Source: Prolixibacteraceae bacterium
GTDB lineage: Bacteria; Bacteroidota; Bacteroidia; Bacteroidales; Prolixibacteraceae
Reading direction: 5' to 3'
Assembly (NCBI GenBank): GCA_009773765.1
Contig: WTWZ01000022.1
Coordinates: forward strand, 72,303 to 136,302
DNA length: 64,000 nt
The first letter of the stretch is position 1; each line of letters begins with the position of its first letter. This document shows, piece by piece, positions 1-9,072 of this stretch. A program made the translations under genes and the position numbers. The notes below the pieces were generated by a model. It was not told the DNA's origin. It saw only the letters and a list, made by a program, of their open reading frames with translations, and did no database searches.

Positions 1-1715
1 TGAAACAATTGGAAAGTAACCTGCCGCAATTGTTTGCAGTACCCGATTTCTTTGCCGGTTTCGAGGGTACAACTATTGCAGGTGATTTAGGCGCCAACGA
101 TTTTGCAGCTTCTGATGATGAATACAAATTCGTTTATTCACTTGCAGGAGAACCTGTTGAACGATTGACGATCAATTCCGACGGAACATTTATTTTTAAT
201 GCTCCCTCAGGTTTTGCAGGTAAAATTTCGTTCACCGCCAGGGTTTGTTACGAAGAAAATACAAGCGTTTGCGAAACTGCCGAGGTTGAAATCAAGGTGG
301 TTCTTTTAAATCCTACCGGCAATGCAGCGCCTGTTGCAGTAACTGATAACAATTTCATTTTCCCCGACGATATTGCCATAGGTAACTTGCTGGATAACGA
401 CTATGATGCCGAAAACATAATTATGATTGCAACTTCTCCTGTGGTCAACCCGGTAAACGGAACGGTACAAATCGAACCTGACGGCACTTTTATTTATACG
501 CCCAATGCCGGTTTTTTTGGAAGGGATAAATTTCAATACCGGATTTGCGACAATGGAACTCCTTCACTTTGCGATTCTGCCTGGGTGTATATTTTTGTAA
601 ATACTTATATTGAAGACGAAAGACAACCATCGGTTAATGATCCCGATTATTCGTCGGGAGTTGAAGTTTTGGCCGGAAACGATACAATAATTGGTAATTG
701 TAACCCATTTAAGTTGAATGGATCACTCAATGGAACTGAGGGTTTTAAATATTTATGGGAACCTTCAGCGTTGCTTGATAATCCAAACATTCCCACTCCC
801 CTATTTACACCCGGTACCACAACCACATTCAAATTAAAGGTTACCGATGTATATGGTTTTTCAATGTCTGATGACGTTTTAATAACTGTTTCTGATGTTA
901 TTGCCAATGCAGGCGAAGACATTTATATGGAACAAAATTCAGCAGTCATTTTAGATGGTACAAAAAGTTCAGGCGAAGGGCTTCAATTTACCTGGACAAC
1001 CATTGACGGGAATATTGACAGTGGCGTCAATACTGCAAATCCCGTTATCAGCGGATTTGGTAATTATTACCTCGAAGTTACCGATGCCTTTGGTTGCGTT
1101 TCAACCGATTCGGTTAATGTGTCGCGTTTGGCATTTGCACCGGTTGCCAACAACGATTACGATACAACGAAATACCAAACCGAAGTAATAATCCCGGTTC
1201 TCGACAACGATACCGATGCAGAAAACAGCATTGTTCCTTCATCACTGACCATTACACAGTCGCCAATGAACGGAACTGCTTATGTAGATTTCGATAATTT
1301 CAAAATTCATTACCGCCCAAATACCGGATTTTCAGGAGAAGATAATTTTGAATACCGCATTTGTAATACATCAAAAAATTGCGATGAGGCAAAAGTTTTT
1401 GTGCTTGTTACCGACTATAAATTTCTGGTTCCAAATGCGTTCTCGCCCAATGGCGATGGCATTAACGACTATTTCGAAATACTTGGAATTGAATTTTACG
1501 AAGGGAATTCGATAACCATAGTTAACCGCTGGGGAAACAAAGTTTACGAAGCAAAAAATTACGGTATCAGCACCAGTCCCAGATTCTGGGATGGCAAGGC
1601 AAATACTGGTTTTAAAGTCGGGAATGAAGAGTTGACAACTGGTACCTATTATTATATACTTGACCTCGGAAATGGAGAGAAACCAATTGGAGGGTCAATT
1701 TATTTAGACAGATAA
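1..1715 (+). CDS. T9SS type B secreted adhesin, C-terminal part
   Basis: The reading frame is already open at base 3, so the gene starts upstream and only its last 570 or so residues are here. The visible part repeats cadherin-like/VCBS-type Ig modules with the signatures GTFIYTPNAGFFGRDKFQYRIC and its relatives (about residues 150-180 and 410-450), plus a PKD-like module around residues 220-360. The last ~95 residues, starting at VPNAFSPNGDGINDYF, form the gliding-motility-associated C-terminal domain that targets proteins to the type IX secretion system (type B sorting signal). A PorP/SprF gene follows 4 bases later, the usual SprB-SprF arrangement. Inference: a large surface adhesin. Ligand unknown. 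Confidence 0.88.
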   Translation, partial: KQLESNLPQLFAVPDFFAGFEGTTIAGDLGANDFAASDDEYKFVYSLAGEPVERLTINSDGTFIFNAPSGFAGKISFTARVCYEENTSVCETAEVEIKVVLLNPTGNAAPVAVTDNNFIFPDDIAIGNLLDNDYDAENIIMIATSPVVNPVNGTVQIEPDGTFIYTPNAGFFGRDKFQYRICDNGTPSLCDSAWVYIFVNTYIEDERQPSVNDPDYSSGVEVLAGNDTIIGNCNPFKLNGSLNGTEGFKYLWEPSALLDNPNIPTPLFTPGTTTTFKLKVTDVYGFSMSDDVLITVSDVIANAGEDIYMEQNSAVILDGTKSSGEGLQFTWTTIDGNIDSGVNTANPVISGFGNYYLEVTDAFGCVSTDSVNVSRLAFAPVANNDYDTTKYQTEVIIPVLDNDTDAENSIVPSSLTITQSPMNGTAYVDFDNFKIHYRPNTGFSGEDNFEYRICNTSKNCDEAKVFVLVTDYKFLVPNAFSPNGDGINDYFEILGIEFYEGNSITIVNRWGNKVYEAKNYGISTSPRFWDGKANTGFKVGNEELTTGTYYYILDLGNGEKPIGGSIYLDR

Positions 1716-1719
1716 TTGA

Positions 1720-2631
1720 ATGAGGGGATTCGGGAAAATATTGCTTTTTGCGATTTTTGTACTGGCAATCATCGTTAAACCAAAAGAAGTTGCGGCTCAG
1801 CAGGATCCGATGTACACGCAGTACATGGATAATTTGCTTGTAATAAATGCCGGTTTTGCCGGTTCAAAAGAAAACGGAAATGTTCTGCTGGTGGCCCGTA
1901 ACCAATGGGTATCGTTTCCCGATGCCCCGGTCACCCGATCGTTTTCGTACAATACACCGATAAAAGGTAAAAATGTTGGTTTGGGTTTTTCGGTGATGTA
2001 CGATAAAATTGGCCCTCAAAAACATACCGGTATTTATTTCGATTATTCGTACTTTTTAAAGATGAGCGAAAATTACAAACTAGGAATGGGTTTGAAAGGC
2101 GGGTTAAGTTTTTACAGGGTATCGCTAACCGATTTAATAACCATCGACCCGGATCCAATTTATACACAGGATATTTACAAAAATTTTCTACCCAATATTG
2201 GGGTGGGGTTATATCTTTTTTCAGATAATACCTATTTCGGATTATCAACCCCAAAACTCATCCAGAATACAATTACCCGCGACGATTACGAAACCGATTA
2301 TGTAAAAAAGGAAGAAGTTCACGTTTATTTGATTGCCGGAAGAAATTTTAACCTGAACCCTGATTTTCAGCTAAAAACAAATGCGATGCTGAGGTATGTA
2401 AAAGATACTCCTATTTCGGCACAAATTACAGCAATGTTTGGTATGAAAGAAAAATTCTGGGTTGGTGGAATGGCCCGTTTTGGCGATTCGTTTGGTATTA
2501 TTTTGCAGTTTCAGGCCACCGAAAAAATGCTGATTGGTTATTCATACGACCTGACAACCTCCGAATTAAATGCCTTTAGCAATGGCACCCACGAAATCAT
2601 GTTTAGCTACGATTTAAATATTTTCAAATAG
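1720..2631 (+). CDS. PorP/SprF family outer-membrane protein
   Basis: 303 residues. A signal peptide (MRGFGKILLFAIFVLAIIVK, cleavage near AAQ) is followed by the family's opening motif QQDPMYTQYMDN and NAGFAGS. The rest reads as alternating beta-strands of an outer-membrane barrel, ending with SYDLTTSELN and a final aromatic-rich strand. PorP/SprF proteins anchor or assist export of a partner T9SS type B substrate. The immediately preceding adhesin, 4 bases upstream, is the likely partner, and the two are probably co-transcribed. A second PorP-like gene lies at 62036 next to porK. The copy here is more likely an accessory SprF dedicated to its neighbour than the core PorP. Confidence 0.88.
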   Translation: MRGFGKILLFAIFVLAIIVKPKEVAAQQDPMYTQYMDNLLVINAGFAGSKENGNVLLVARNQWVSFPDAPVTRSFSYNTPIKGKNVGLGFSVMYDKIGPQKHTGIYFDYSYFLKMSENYKLGMGLKGGLSFYRVSLTDLITIDPDPIYTQDIYKNFLPNIGVGLYLFSDNTYFGLSTPKLIQNTITRDDYETDYVKKEEVHVYLIAGRNFNLNPDFQLKTNAMLRYVKDTPISAQITAMFGMKEKFWVGGMARFGDSFGIILQFQATEKMLIGYSYDLTTSELNAFSNGTHEIMFSYDLNIFK

Positions 2632-2934
2632 TGTGAATAGTTCACTTTGTAATCCAGTTTAGAAATTTCCAAATAATAACAAAAACCAGTTCAGAACTTG
2701 TCACCCTTTGAACATCATTTTTCTTCGGTGTACAAACATCCATTTCAAAGGGGGATTCAGGGGGATTAGGAGCAAGTAATATTCTTAGATTACGGAACTT
2801 TCTGATTACTGATTTCTTATTTTTGAACCAAACCTCAAATCAGATAACTTGAGGTGAATAGGTGCAGCGCACTCAAATATTTGTAGAATGGGAGTTGAAT
2901 GATAAAAATAAGGTGCGGCGCACCGCAATGACTG
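2632..2934. repeat. Convergent intergenic region with small hairpins
   Basis: No gene is seen between the convergent porP/sprF-type gene and the amylase. The stretch holds an inverted repeat ACCTCAA (2832-2838) with TTGAGGT (2849-2855), and two copies of a small hairpin motif, GGTGCAGCGCAC (2861-2872) and GGTGCGGCGCACC (2912-2924), the second 11 bases from the amylase stop. A dyad GTGAATAGTTCAC lies right after the upstream stop codon. G-rich strings (AGGGGGATTCAGGGGGATTAGG) resemble dispersed intergenic repeats of Bacteroidota. They may help end transcription on both strands, but none has a classical terminator form. Confidence 0.5.
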
Positions 2935-5685
2935 TTATTCTTTTACAAATTTCAACGTCGAAACCTGGTTGTTGTGCAAGACTTTCAGCAGATAAATTCC
3001 AGGTGAAAAACCTTCAATATTTAATTTTAACTGATTAACAGAACTGAATTTTTGATTTAAAATTTGTTTTCCGGTAATAGCATAAACCTGTATATCAGTA
3101 ATATTTTCAACAGAAGAAATATTGATTTCATTTCTTGCCGGATTTGGGTAAATTCTGATTTCTTCGTTCTGAATTGAAATTTCTTTGTTTTCGGTAACCA
3201 CATGCGGATCGTCGAATTTTCGGGTTGAATAAAGCCGGTATTCGCCGGGGGCAAGCGTAATATTCAGACTGGTAAAGTTTACATCAAGCGAATCGCGGGT
3301 AAAAAATTCGTGCCATTTTCCGGTTTTTGGGAAAGTAACATTTGCTGTTTTTTGCACAATATCGAAGTTGCCAACGGCAAAAACGTGGTTGTTGCCGTTG
3401 GCCAACTGGTACCATTTAACAGCGCCGTTCAGTTGGTAACTATAAATTTCGGGAGTAAACTCTTCGTAAGTTTGTTTTAGTTCGTTCAGTTTTGCCATCA
3501 CTTCGAAAAGCGCAACGCGGTCGGGGTTATTCAAATACTGCCAGTAAGCAGGCTTGGGCGATAACCGGCAATTGTTGCTTACTGTGCCATTTTCGCAACG
3601 GTTTATCGACTGGTCGTAACCGCGCTCGCCAAACTGCCAAATCATTTTTGGCCCCGGTAACGGGATATTAAAAACCGAGTTAAGTTCAATGCGTTTCAGT
3701 GCGGTCGTCTGGTTTTTAATATTGTAATTCCCACTTGATAAGCCACTTTGTTTAATTACATACATAATTCTTTCCTCGTCGTGGCTTTCGGGATATGAAA
3801 TCAGGTTTGGATTGTTCCATCCCCTTCTCTGATAAATTGCCCAGCTCAAATCCGAGCCGCCTACATTTCCGCGGGCAGCTTCCTGGTAATTTCCATGCAT
3901 GTTTCCCCATAAAAGGATTCCATAATTTGCCAGTTCGGTTTCTTCCGAATTATCGGAAAGATGTTCAAAAATGATAATAGCATCTTCATTTCTTTTCCTG
4001 ATTTCATCGCTCATCCGCTTCAGGTTGGCAATTCGTGCGGCATCATAAGGGCTGCCCCAGCTACCGGGGGGATAAATGATATTTGAAAAACCCTTTGTAA
4101 AATCGAACCTGAAACCATCCACTTTGTATTCACTCATCCAAAAAGAGGCCACACTGTCAACCAATTCCTGTGTTGCAAGGCTTTCATGGTTAAAATCGTA
4201 ACCCCATTGTGCGCTTGGATTTTGAAAATTACTTTTCACGTTGTACCACGGATTATCGGGCGTAACTGTCCAGTTGTTCATATACATCTGTACAAACGGA
4301 CTTTGCCCGTAACTGTGGTTCAGCACCATGTCTATTACCACTGCAATGCCTCGTTTGTGGCATTCGTCAATCAGTTTTTTGAGTTCGTTTTTGGGTCCGT
4401 AATATTTGTCGGGGGCAAAGTAAAACGACGGATTGTAGCCCCAACTGTCGTTTCCTTCGAATTCGTTCACTGGCATCAGTTGGAGTACGTTAATGCGTAA
4501 ATCTTCCAGATAATCAAGTTTTTCGAATACAGCTTTGAAAGTGTGTTCTGCTGTAAAATCGCGAACAAGTAATTCGTAAATCACCATTTTTTCCTTGTCA
4601 GGAACCTGAAAATTAGTTACTTCCCAATTGTATTTTTCTTGCCCGGGCTGGAGAACTGATACAATTCCGCCGGTTTTATTTACCGGGTAAGGTTTGAGGT
4701 TGGGATAAACTGATGAACTGATGTATTTGTCGTTCCAGGGGTCGAGGGTTTTTTCGGTGTAGGGATCTGCAACTCTGATTTTTCCGTCGATTAAATATTG
4801 AAAAGCGTACTCTTTTCCAGGCTCAAGGTTTGAGATTTCGAGCCAGAACCAGTTGCAGTCTTTATTCATTTTATATTCTTTGGAGGGTTTCCAGTCATTA
4901 AAATCGCCGATTACAAAAACCGAATCTTTTTGAGGCGCCCATAAAACCAGGGCTGCCGAATTGCTGGTTGGGTAATTAATACCATCTTTATATGCATCGG
5001 GCTTGGGCATATTATTGGTATTATCGCAAATATAAACCAGCACTGAATCACGTTCTGTAGTATTGTTTTTAATGGCTTCGGCAATAATCCAAAATTTACC
5101 GCCTTGTGTAAAAGTATAGTTGGCTGTTATTTCTGTTCCGCTGGTTTGTGTTAAAATATTTTCATTGAGGTATAATTTAAGCGATGCTTCCTGAGTTGCA
5201 GCAGCCGAAATCAGAATAGATTGATTTTGGTCGAGAAAAGACTTGTTAAGAGGTTCAGAAATTTGAACGGTTAAGAAATTAACATTTACAAAGAGGTCGT
5301 TGGTCTGTTTAAGTCCATCGGCAGAACGAAAAACAAAAGCCATCTTCTGCACTTTTTCATTTACCGGGACTGAAAAGAAAGTATTTATGTCGGGCGTAAT
5401 CTGAAGTTCGTAAATTCCGTTTCCTTTATTGGTTAGTTTTAATTGAGTATTGTTGTTTCCCCAGCTTCCAATTACATTTTGCCAACCAGCTTTTCCTTCG
5501 ATAAATACTCCGGTGTGGGCGTATAAATCGCCTGTGTAATACCCCAAACGGCTTTCTTTTGAGGAGTCGAAAGTGATTGTTACTTTTTGGGTTGCCAAAG
5601 GCAGTGCCGGGTCGGTTGTTATCTGGGCTGCAACAAGAAATTGCAGGATGATTAATACGAAAAGAAAACTTATTCTTGAAAACAT
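2935..5685 (-). CDS. Secreted alpha-amylase (GH13) with T9SS type A sorting domain
   Basis: 916 residues with an N-terminal signal peptide ending ...QFLVAAQ and no lipobox. N-terminal beta modules (about 20-330, including a CBM48/E-set-like stretch VLWAPQKDSVFVIGDFNDW) precede a GH13 barrel. Catalytic residues can be read: nucleophile in GFRFDF (about D525), acid/base in IIFEHLSDN (about E571) and the transition-state Asp in SHDEE (about D634). The last ~75 residues (IYPNPARNEINISS...PGIYLLKV) are a type A T9SS sorting domain. It is the last gene of the susCDE cluster and plays the SusG role, but it is exported through T9SS rather than being a SusG-style lipoprotein. Confidence 0.92.
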   Translation of the reverse strand: MFSRISFLFVLIILQFLVAAQITTDPALPLATQKVTITFDSSKESRLGYYTGDLYAHTGVFIEGKAGWQNVIGSWGNNNTQLKLTNKGNGIYELQITPDINTFFSVPVNEKVQKMAFVFRSADGLKQTNDLFVNVNFLTVQISEPLNKSFLDQNQSILISAAATQEASLKLYLNENILTQTSGTEITANYTFTQGGKFWIIAEAIKNNTTERDSVLVYICDNTNNMPKPDAYKDGINYPTSNSAALVLWAPQKDSVFVIGDFNDWKPSKEYKMNKDCNWFWLEISNLEPGKEYAFQYLIDGKIRVADPYTEKTLDPWNDKYISSSVYPNLKPYPVNKTGGIVSVLQPGQEKYNWEVTNFQVPDKEKMVIYELLVRDFTAEHTFKAVFEKLDYLEDLRINVLQLMPVNEFEGNDSWGYNPSFYFAPDKYYGPKNELKKLIDECHKRGIAVVIDMVLNHSYGQSPFVQMYMNNWTVTPDNPWYNVKSNFQNPSAQWGYDFNHESLATQELVDSVASFWMSEYKVDGFRFDFTKGFSNIIYPPGSWGSPYDAARIANLKRMSDEIRKRNEDAIIIFEHLSDNSEETELANYGILLWGNMHGNYQEAARGNVGGSDLSWAIYQRRGWNNPNLISYPESHDEERIMYVIKQSGLSSGNYNIKNQTTALKRIELNSVFNIPLPGPKMIWQFGERGYDQSINRCENGTVSNNCRLSPKPAYWQYLNNPDRVALFEVMAKLNELKQTYEEFTPEIYSYQLNGAVKWYQLANGNNHVFAVGNFDIVQKTANVTFPKTGKWHEFFTRDSLDVNFTSLNITLAPGEYRLYSTRKFDDPHVVTENKEISIQNEEIRIYPNPARNEINISSVENITDIQVYAITGKQILNQKFSSVNQLKLNIEGFSPGIYLLKVLHNNQVSTLKFVKE

Positions 5686-5708
5686 GGCTTTTTACTTTAT
5701 AAAAACGA

Positions 5709-5740
5709 AGGGGCTGCCCGAAAAGTTCCGGACAACCCCT
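5709..5740 (-). terminator. Hairpin between susE and the amylase gene
   Basis: On the minus strand an imperfect stem (AGGGG-UUGUCCGG pairing with CGGGCAGCCCCU, about 10 of 12 positions paired) is followed by UUCGUUUUUAU. It sits between the susE stop and the amylase start, so it could partly end transcription or stabilise the upstream susCDE message. Reading it as an attenuator inside one operon is inference. Confidence 0.6.
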
Positions 5741-5757
5741 AGTCTATCTAACTAAAC

Positions 5758-6807
5758 TTAATTCTTTTTAAGCTCGTAAGCGTAACCTGCCACTTCAAGA
5801 TTTAAAGTAACAGTGTAATTTCCGGCTACATCAACAGGAATGTCTTTTCCACCTTCTTCCATAGTTCCATCGAAGTCATTGTCACCGTAATTCAGGTCCC
5901 AGGCATCATTTGCGCGGAATTTAATTTTACCTGCTTTCAGGGCAAGTGTAACTTTCCAGGTTTTGGTTGTCATGTCGTAAGTCATGTTGGTATCATTATC
6001 CCAACCACCGGGAGTAGCATCTCCAATTACTCCCCAATCGGTTTTCAGATAAGAGTAGGTTAACTTACCGATATCGGCTTTCATCCTGTAGTAACCCGCC
6101 ACCGGAACAGGAATATCAGTACCGTTTGGTTCAAGTGTTCCGTTAAAACCGTCATCGCCCCAGTTAATTGACCATTCGGGCAGGTCGGTAAATTTGAATT
6201 TAATATCGCTGCCCACCATGTTTACATAGCCTTCGTAAATGTTGTTTTGTTTTACAGAGTAAATCTGCTGGGCAAAATTTGGGCTCCAGTCGTTGCCGTA
6301 ACCACTGGCAGCCTGGTAGTTGCCCGGCAAATAAAGCGATGGGTAAATGATAACCACTTTGTACGGTAAAATGCTCAATTTTGGAACATTCGAAGGCAAA
6401 ACTTCGGCATAATCGCTCACTTTGGCCACCACGCGAACTTCAAGTGCAGACGGAACATTTGTTTTAGCCCCCATTGCGAGCAATTTCTGGTTCAACGCGC
6501 CAACACTGATACTTGCGGTTAATTCGGTAGTGGTTACCAAATCGGTAGCAGTTGCAAAATTCTTGCCTGTAAAATCTATTTGTACGGTGTAAGCAATAGC
6601 TGATTGAAACCCGTAATCAGCTTCAGTCCATTTGAATGTTTTAAAAACATTGGCAGCCAGTTCTTCGGTAAAAACGTAATTTCCCGAAACATCGTCCAAA
6701 ACAGGGGCTTTGAACACCCCAATCACCGGATCGCCCTCCTCATTCTTGTAAATACAGGATGAGAAAGCCACTCCGAGCGTAATTAATATGATGAGTATAT
6801 TTTTCAT
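5758..6807 (-). CDS. susE: SusE/SusF-like starch-binding outer-membrane lipoprotein
   Basis: 349 residues with a lipoprotein signal (lipobox FSSC, Cys18). Residues about 25-150 are the SusE N-terminal Ig-like region. Residues 155-253 and 254-349 are two tandem starch-binding modules. The first opens YPSLYLPGNYQAASGYGNDW and carries WSINWGDDGFNGTLEPNG. The second carries WGVIGDATPGGWDNDTNM and KIKFRANDAWDLNYGDND. Repeated Trp residues are likely sugar platforms. It follows susD by 23 bases and very probably shares its message. The same two-module block is present inside the neighbouring SusD. Role: surface binding of starch alongside SusD. Confidence 0.87.
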   Translation of the reverse strand: MKNILIILITLGVAFSSCIYKNEEGDPVIGVFKAPVLDDVSGNYVFTEELAANVFKTFKWTEADYGFQSAIAYTVQIDFTGKNFATATDLVTTTELTASISVGALNQKLLAMGAKTNVPSALEVRVVAKVSDYAEVLPSNVPKLSILPYKVVIIYPSLYLPGNYQAASGYGNDWSPNFAQQIYSVKQNNIYEGYVNMVGSDIKFKFTDLPEWSINWGDDGFNGTLEPNGTDIPVPVAGYYRMKADIGKLTYSYLKTDWGVIGDATPGGWDNDTNMTYDMTTKTWKVTLALKAGKIKFRANDAWDLNYGDNDFDGTMEEGGKDIPVDVAGNYTVTLNLEVAGYAYELKKN

Positions 6808-6830
6808 TTTAACTTGTTTTAAGGTTGAAA

Positions 6831-9053
6831 TTAATAACCTGTATTCTGTTTTAATTTAGGATTTGCAGTAACGTCGGCTGCGGGAATAGGATAAATATTG
6901 AATTTTGCATCCGTTGCCCTGCCTTCTTTAACGGCGCCTTTCCATGCCCAGATATAACTGCCCCCTGAGAATTTCCCGTAGCGGATAAGGTCGGTGCGGC
7001 GGTGTGCTTCCCAGTAAAGTTCACGGGCGCGTTCATCGAGGATAAAGTCAAGCGTTAACTGGCCTGAAGTAATATTTCCCCCCTTATCGCCGTAAGCCCT
7101 GGTGCGGATCTGGTTTACATAGTTCAGTGCAGTTGCTGCATCGCCCCCGGTACCACCTCTTAAAACAGCTTCAGCATACATCAGGTAAACATCGGCCAGG
7201 CGGAATACCGGGAAATCGGTATCGGTATGGGTTAAATCTGAACCGTTTTGCCCGGTTGAAGTTATGTTTTTCCACTTGGTAATGGCATAACCATAAGTGA
7301 ATTCGAATAACTGCTCAATTTCAAGCGATTGCCCATCGGTATAAAACATCTGCCGGCCATCGGAGCTGAATTTGTCCATAGTGAAAGTATAATCGGGCGT
7401 ACCGAGTTTAAGTTTGATTTCATATTTGCCGGCTTCGGCAATACTAATGTCAGTTCCTCCATATTCAAGAATTCCATTTGCACCGTTATCCCCAAGATTT
7501 ATATCCCAACCATCATTGGCGCGAAACTTAATTTTACCTGCTTTTAATTCAATAATAACTTTCCACTCTTTCGAAACCGGATCGAAATCCATGTTTGTGT
7601 CGCTGTCCCATCCGGTAGGAGTGGCGTCGCCAATAACACCCCATTCGGTTTTAACGGCGCTAACCAGAAAATCGTTCAGGTTTACGTTGATTTTGTACAG
7701 GCCAGGAGAAGGGGCTACAATATTGGCCCCATTCGGTTCAAGTGTACCATCCGCGCCATTGTCGCCCCAGTTTACATCCCAATTCGGCCCGGCAGTAAAT
7801 TTATACTGGTCGCCCGCTTTTGAGAAGTAAATGTATCCTTCATAGTTATTGTCGCTGTTAACCGATGCGAGCGTTGGCGCACTTGCCGGGGACCAGTCGC
7901 CTTCGCTGTAACCAGCGGCTTTCTGGTAGCCGCCAGGTACATAAATAACCGGATATGCTTTTGTGCTTTTCGTTTTAACGTTTGCGCTTTTTAAGCCTTC
8001 AATATTCATGAATTTGCTTACAAATTGCTTTGTGGTGCGTAAACCGCCCCAGCCCCCGTCAATTCCGAAATCAGCAGGTTTCATGCTTCCGCCAACAGCA
8101 GCATGGATGATGAAAGAAGTTCCACCCCAGGTTTTAGTGCGAAGCCCGTCCTGAGTGATTGTGAAAATATTTTCTTTCGATCTGTGATTGTCAGCGAGGA
8201 ACAAATGCTGATAATTCTTTTCGAGTGAATAACCTGCGGCAATTACTTTTTTGCTGTAATTCAAGCTTTCGGTGTATTTTTTCTGACCTGTGTAAACTTC
8301 GGCATTCAGGTATAATTTGGCCAGTAACGCCCAGGCAGCTCCTTTGTCGGCACGGCCATATTCAACCTGGCCCGGATTTGAAAGCTTATTTTCAATTGCC
8401 AGCAATTCTGATTCAACATAGCTAAATAAATCGGCCCTTGAAATTTGCTCCGGGAAGAAAGCCCCAACCTTGTCTTCTTCGGTAACAAACGGTACATTAC
8501 CAAACAAATCGAGTGCGTGATAATAACTCAGTGCACGCAGAAAACGGGCTTCTTCGCGGAATAGAGCAATTTCTGTTTGTGAAGTCCCTGAAATTCCACG
8601 TTCATCCAGTTTTGCTGGCGACGATTCGCGGATAAATTCATTACAAAGCGAAATCTGATAAAAAATACGGGAATACATGGCGCTGATAAACTCGTTGTTC
8701 GAAGTCCAGTCCATATCGTGATAATCGCGCAGGTTACCGTCATTCCATCCAAGCACTGCTTCGTCGGTTGGCAGTTGCTGTGCGTACCAGTAACCGCGCA
8801 AATACTGGCCGAATCCTTCATCGAGCCCGCTGATATCGCCCATTCCATGAGGCCCTTCCTGTCCGCTTACCGCGAGTCCGGCATATAGTTTAGCCAGGAC
8901 CCCCTTGTAGTTTTCGGCTTTGGCATATACATCTTCCGATGTAACCACGTCTTTGTCGAGAGGTAAAGTATCCAAATCGTTTATGCACGATGTGAATCCC
9001 AAAACTGCTGCTATTGCAAAGACACTTAACTTTTTAAATATTCTTGTATTCAT
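6831..9053 (-). CDS. susD: SusD-like nutrient-binding lipoprotein with inserted SusE-type modules
   Basis: 740 residues, against ~540-550 for typical starch SusD. The lipobox is LGFTSC (Cys23). Residues 1-362 and 561-740 match the RagB/SusD fold: the TPR-rich start EVARFLRALSYYHALD-type segment at ~163-185 (here EEARFLRALSYYHALDLFGN), FRLADVYLMYAEAVLRGG at ~617 and ERARELYWEAHRRTDLIRYGKF at ~674. Between them, residues about 363-560 are a complete pair of starch-binding modules collinear with residues 153-349 of the adjacent SusE. Removing the insert gives ~542 residues, the family's normal length. It lies 19 bases downstream of susC and is co-transcribed with it. Confidence 0.93.
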   Translation of the reverse strand: MNTRIFKKLSVFAIAAVLGFTSCINDLDTLPLDKDVVTSEDVYAKAENYKGVLAKLYAGLAVSGQEGPHGMGDISGLDEGFGQYLRGYWYAQQLPTDEAVLGWNDGNLRDYHDMDWTSNNEFISAMYSRIFYQISLCNEFIRESSPAKLDERGISGTSQTEIALFREEARFLRALSYYHALDLFGNVPFVTEEDKVGAFFPEQISRADLFSYVESELLAIENKLSNPGQVEYGRADKGAAWALLAKLYLNAEVYTGQKKYTESLNYSKKVIAAGYSLEKNYQHLFLADNHRSKENIFTITQDGLRTKTWGGTSFIIHAAVGGSMKPADFGIDGGWGGLRTTKQFVSKFMNIEGLKSANVKTKSTKAYPVIYVPGGYQKAAGYSEGDWSPASAPTLASVNSDNNYEGYIYFSKAGDQYKFTAGPNWDVNWGDNGADGTLEPNGANIVAPSPGLYKINVNLNDFLVSAVKTEWGVIGDATPTGWDSDTNMDFDPVSKEWKVIIELKAGKIKFRANDGWDINLGDNGANGILEYGGTDISIAEAGKYEIKLKLGTPDYTFTMDKFSSDGRQMFYTDGQSLEIEQLFEFTYGYAITKWKNITSTGQNGSDLTHTDTDFPVFRLADVYLMYAEAVLRGGTGGDAATALNYVNQIRTRAYGDKGGNITSGQLTLDFILDERARELYWEAHRRTDLIRYGKFSGGSYIWAWKGAVKEGRATDAKFNIYPIPAADVTANPKLKQNTGY

Positions 9054-9072
9054 CTTTACTTACTTTTTCCCA

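Noticed and set aside
7262-8848. Several open frames of 60-140 codons opposite or within susD
   Set aside because: They are shadows of the long susD frame, with no start signals or conserved motifs.
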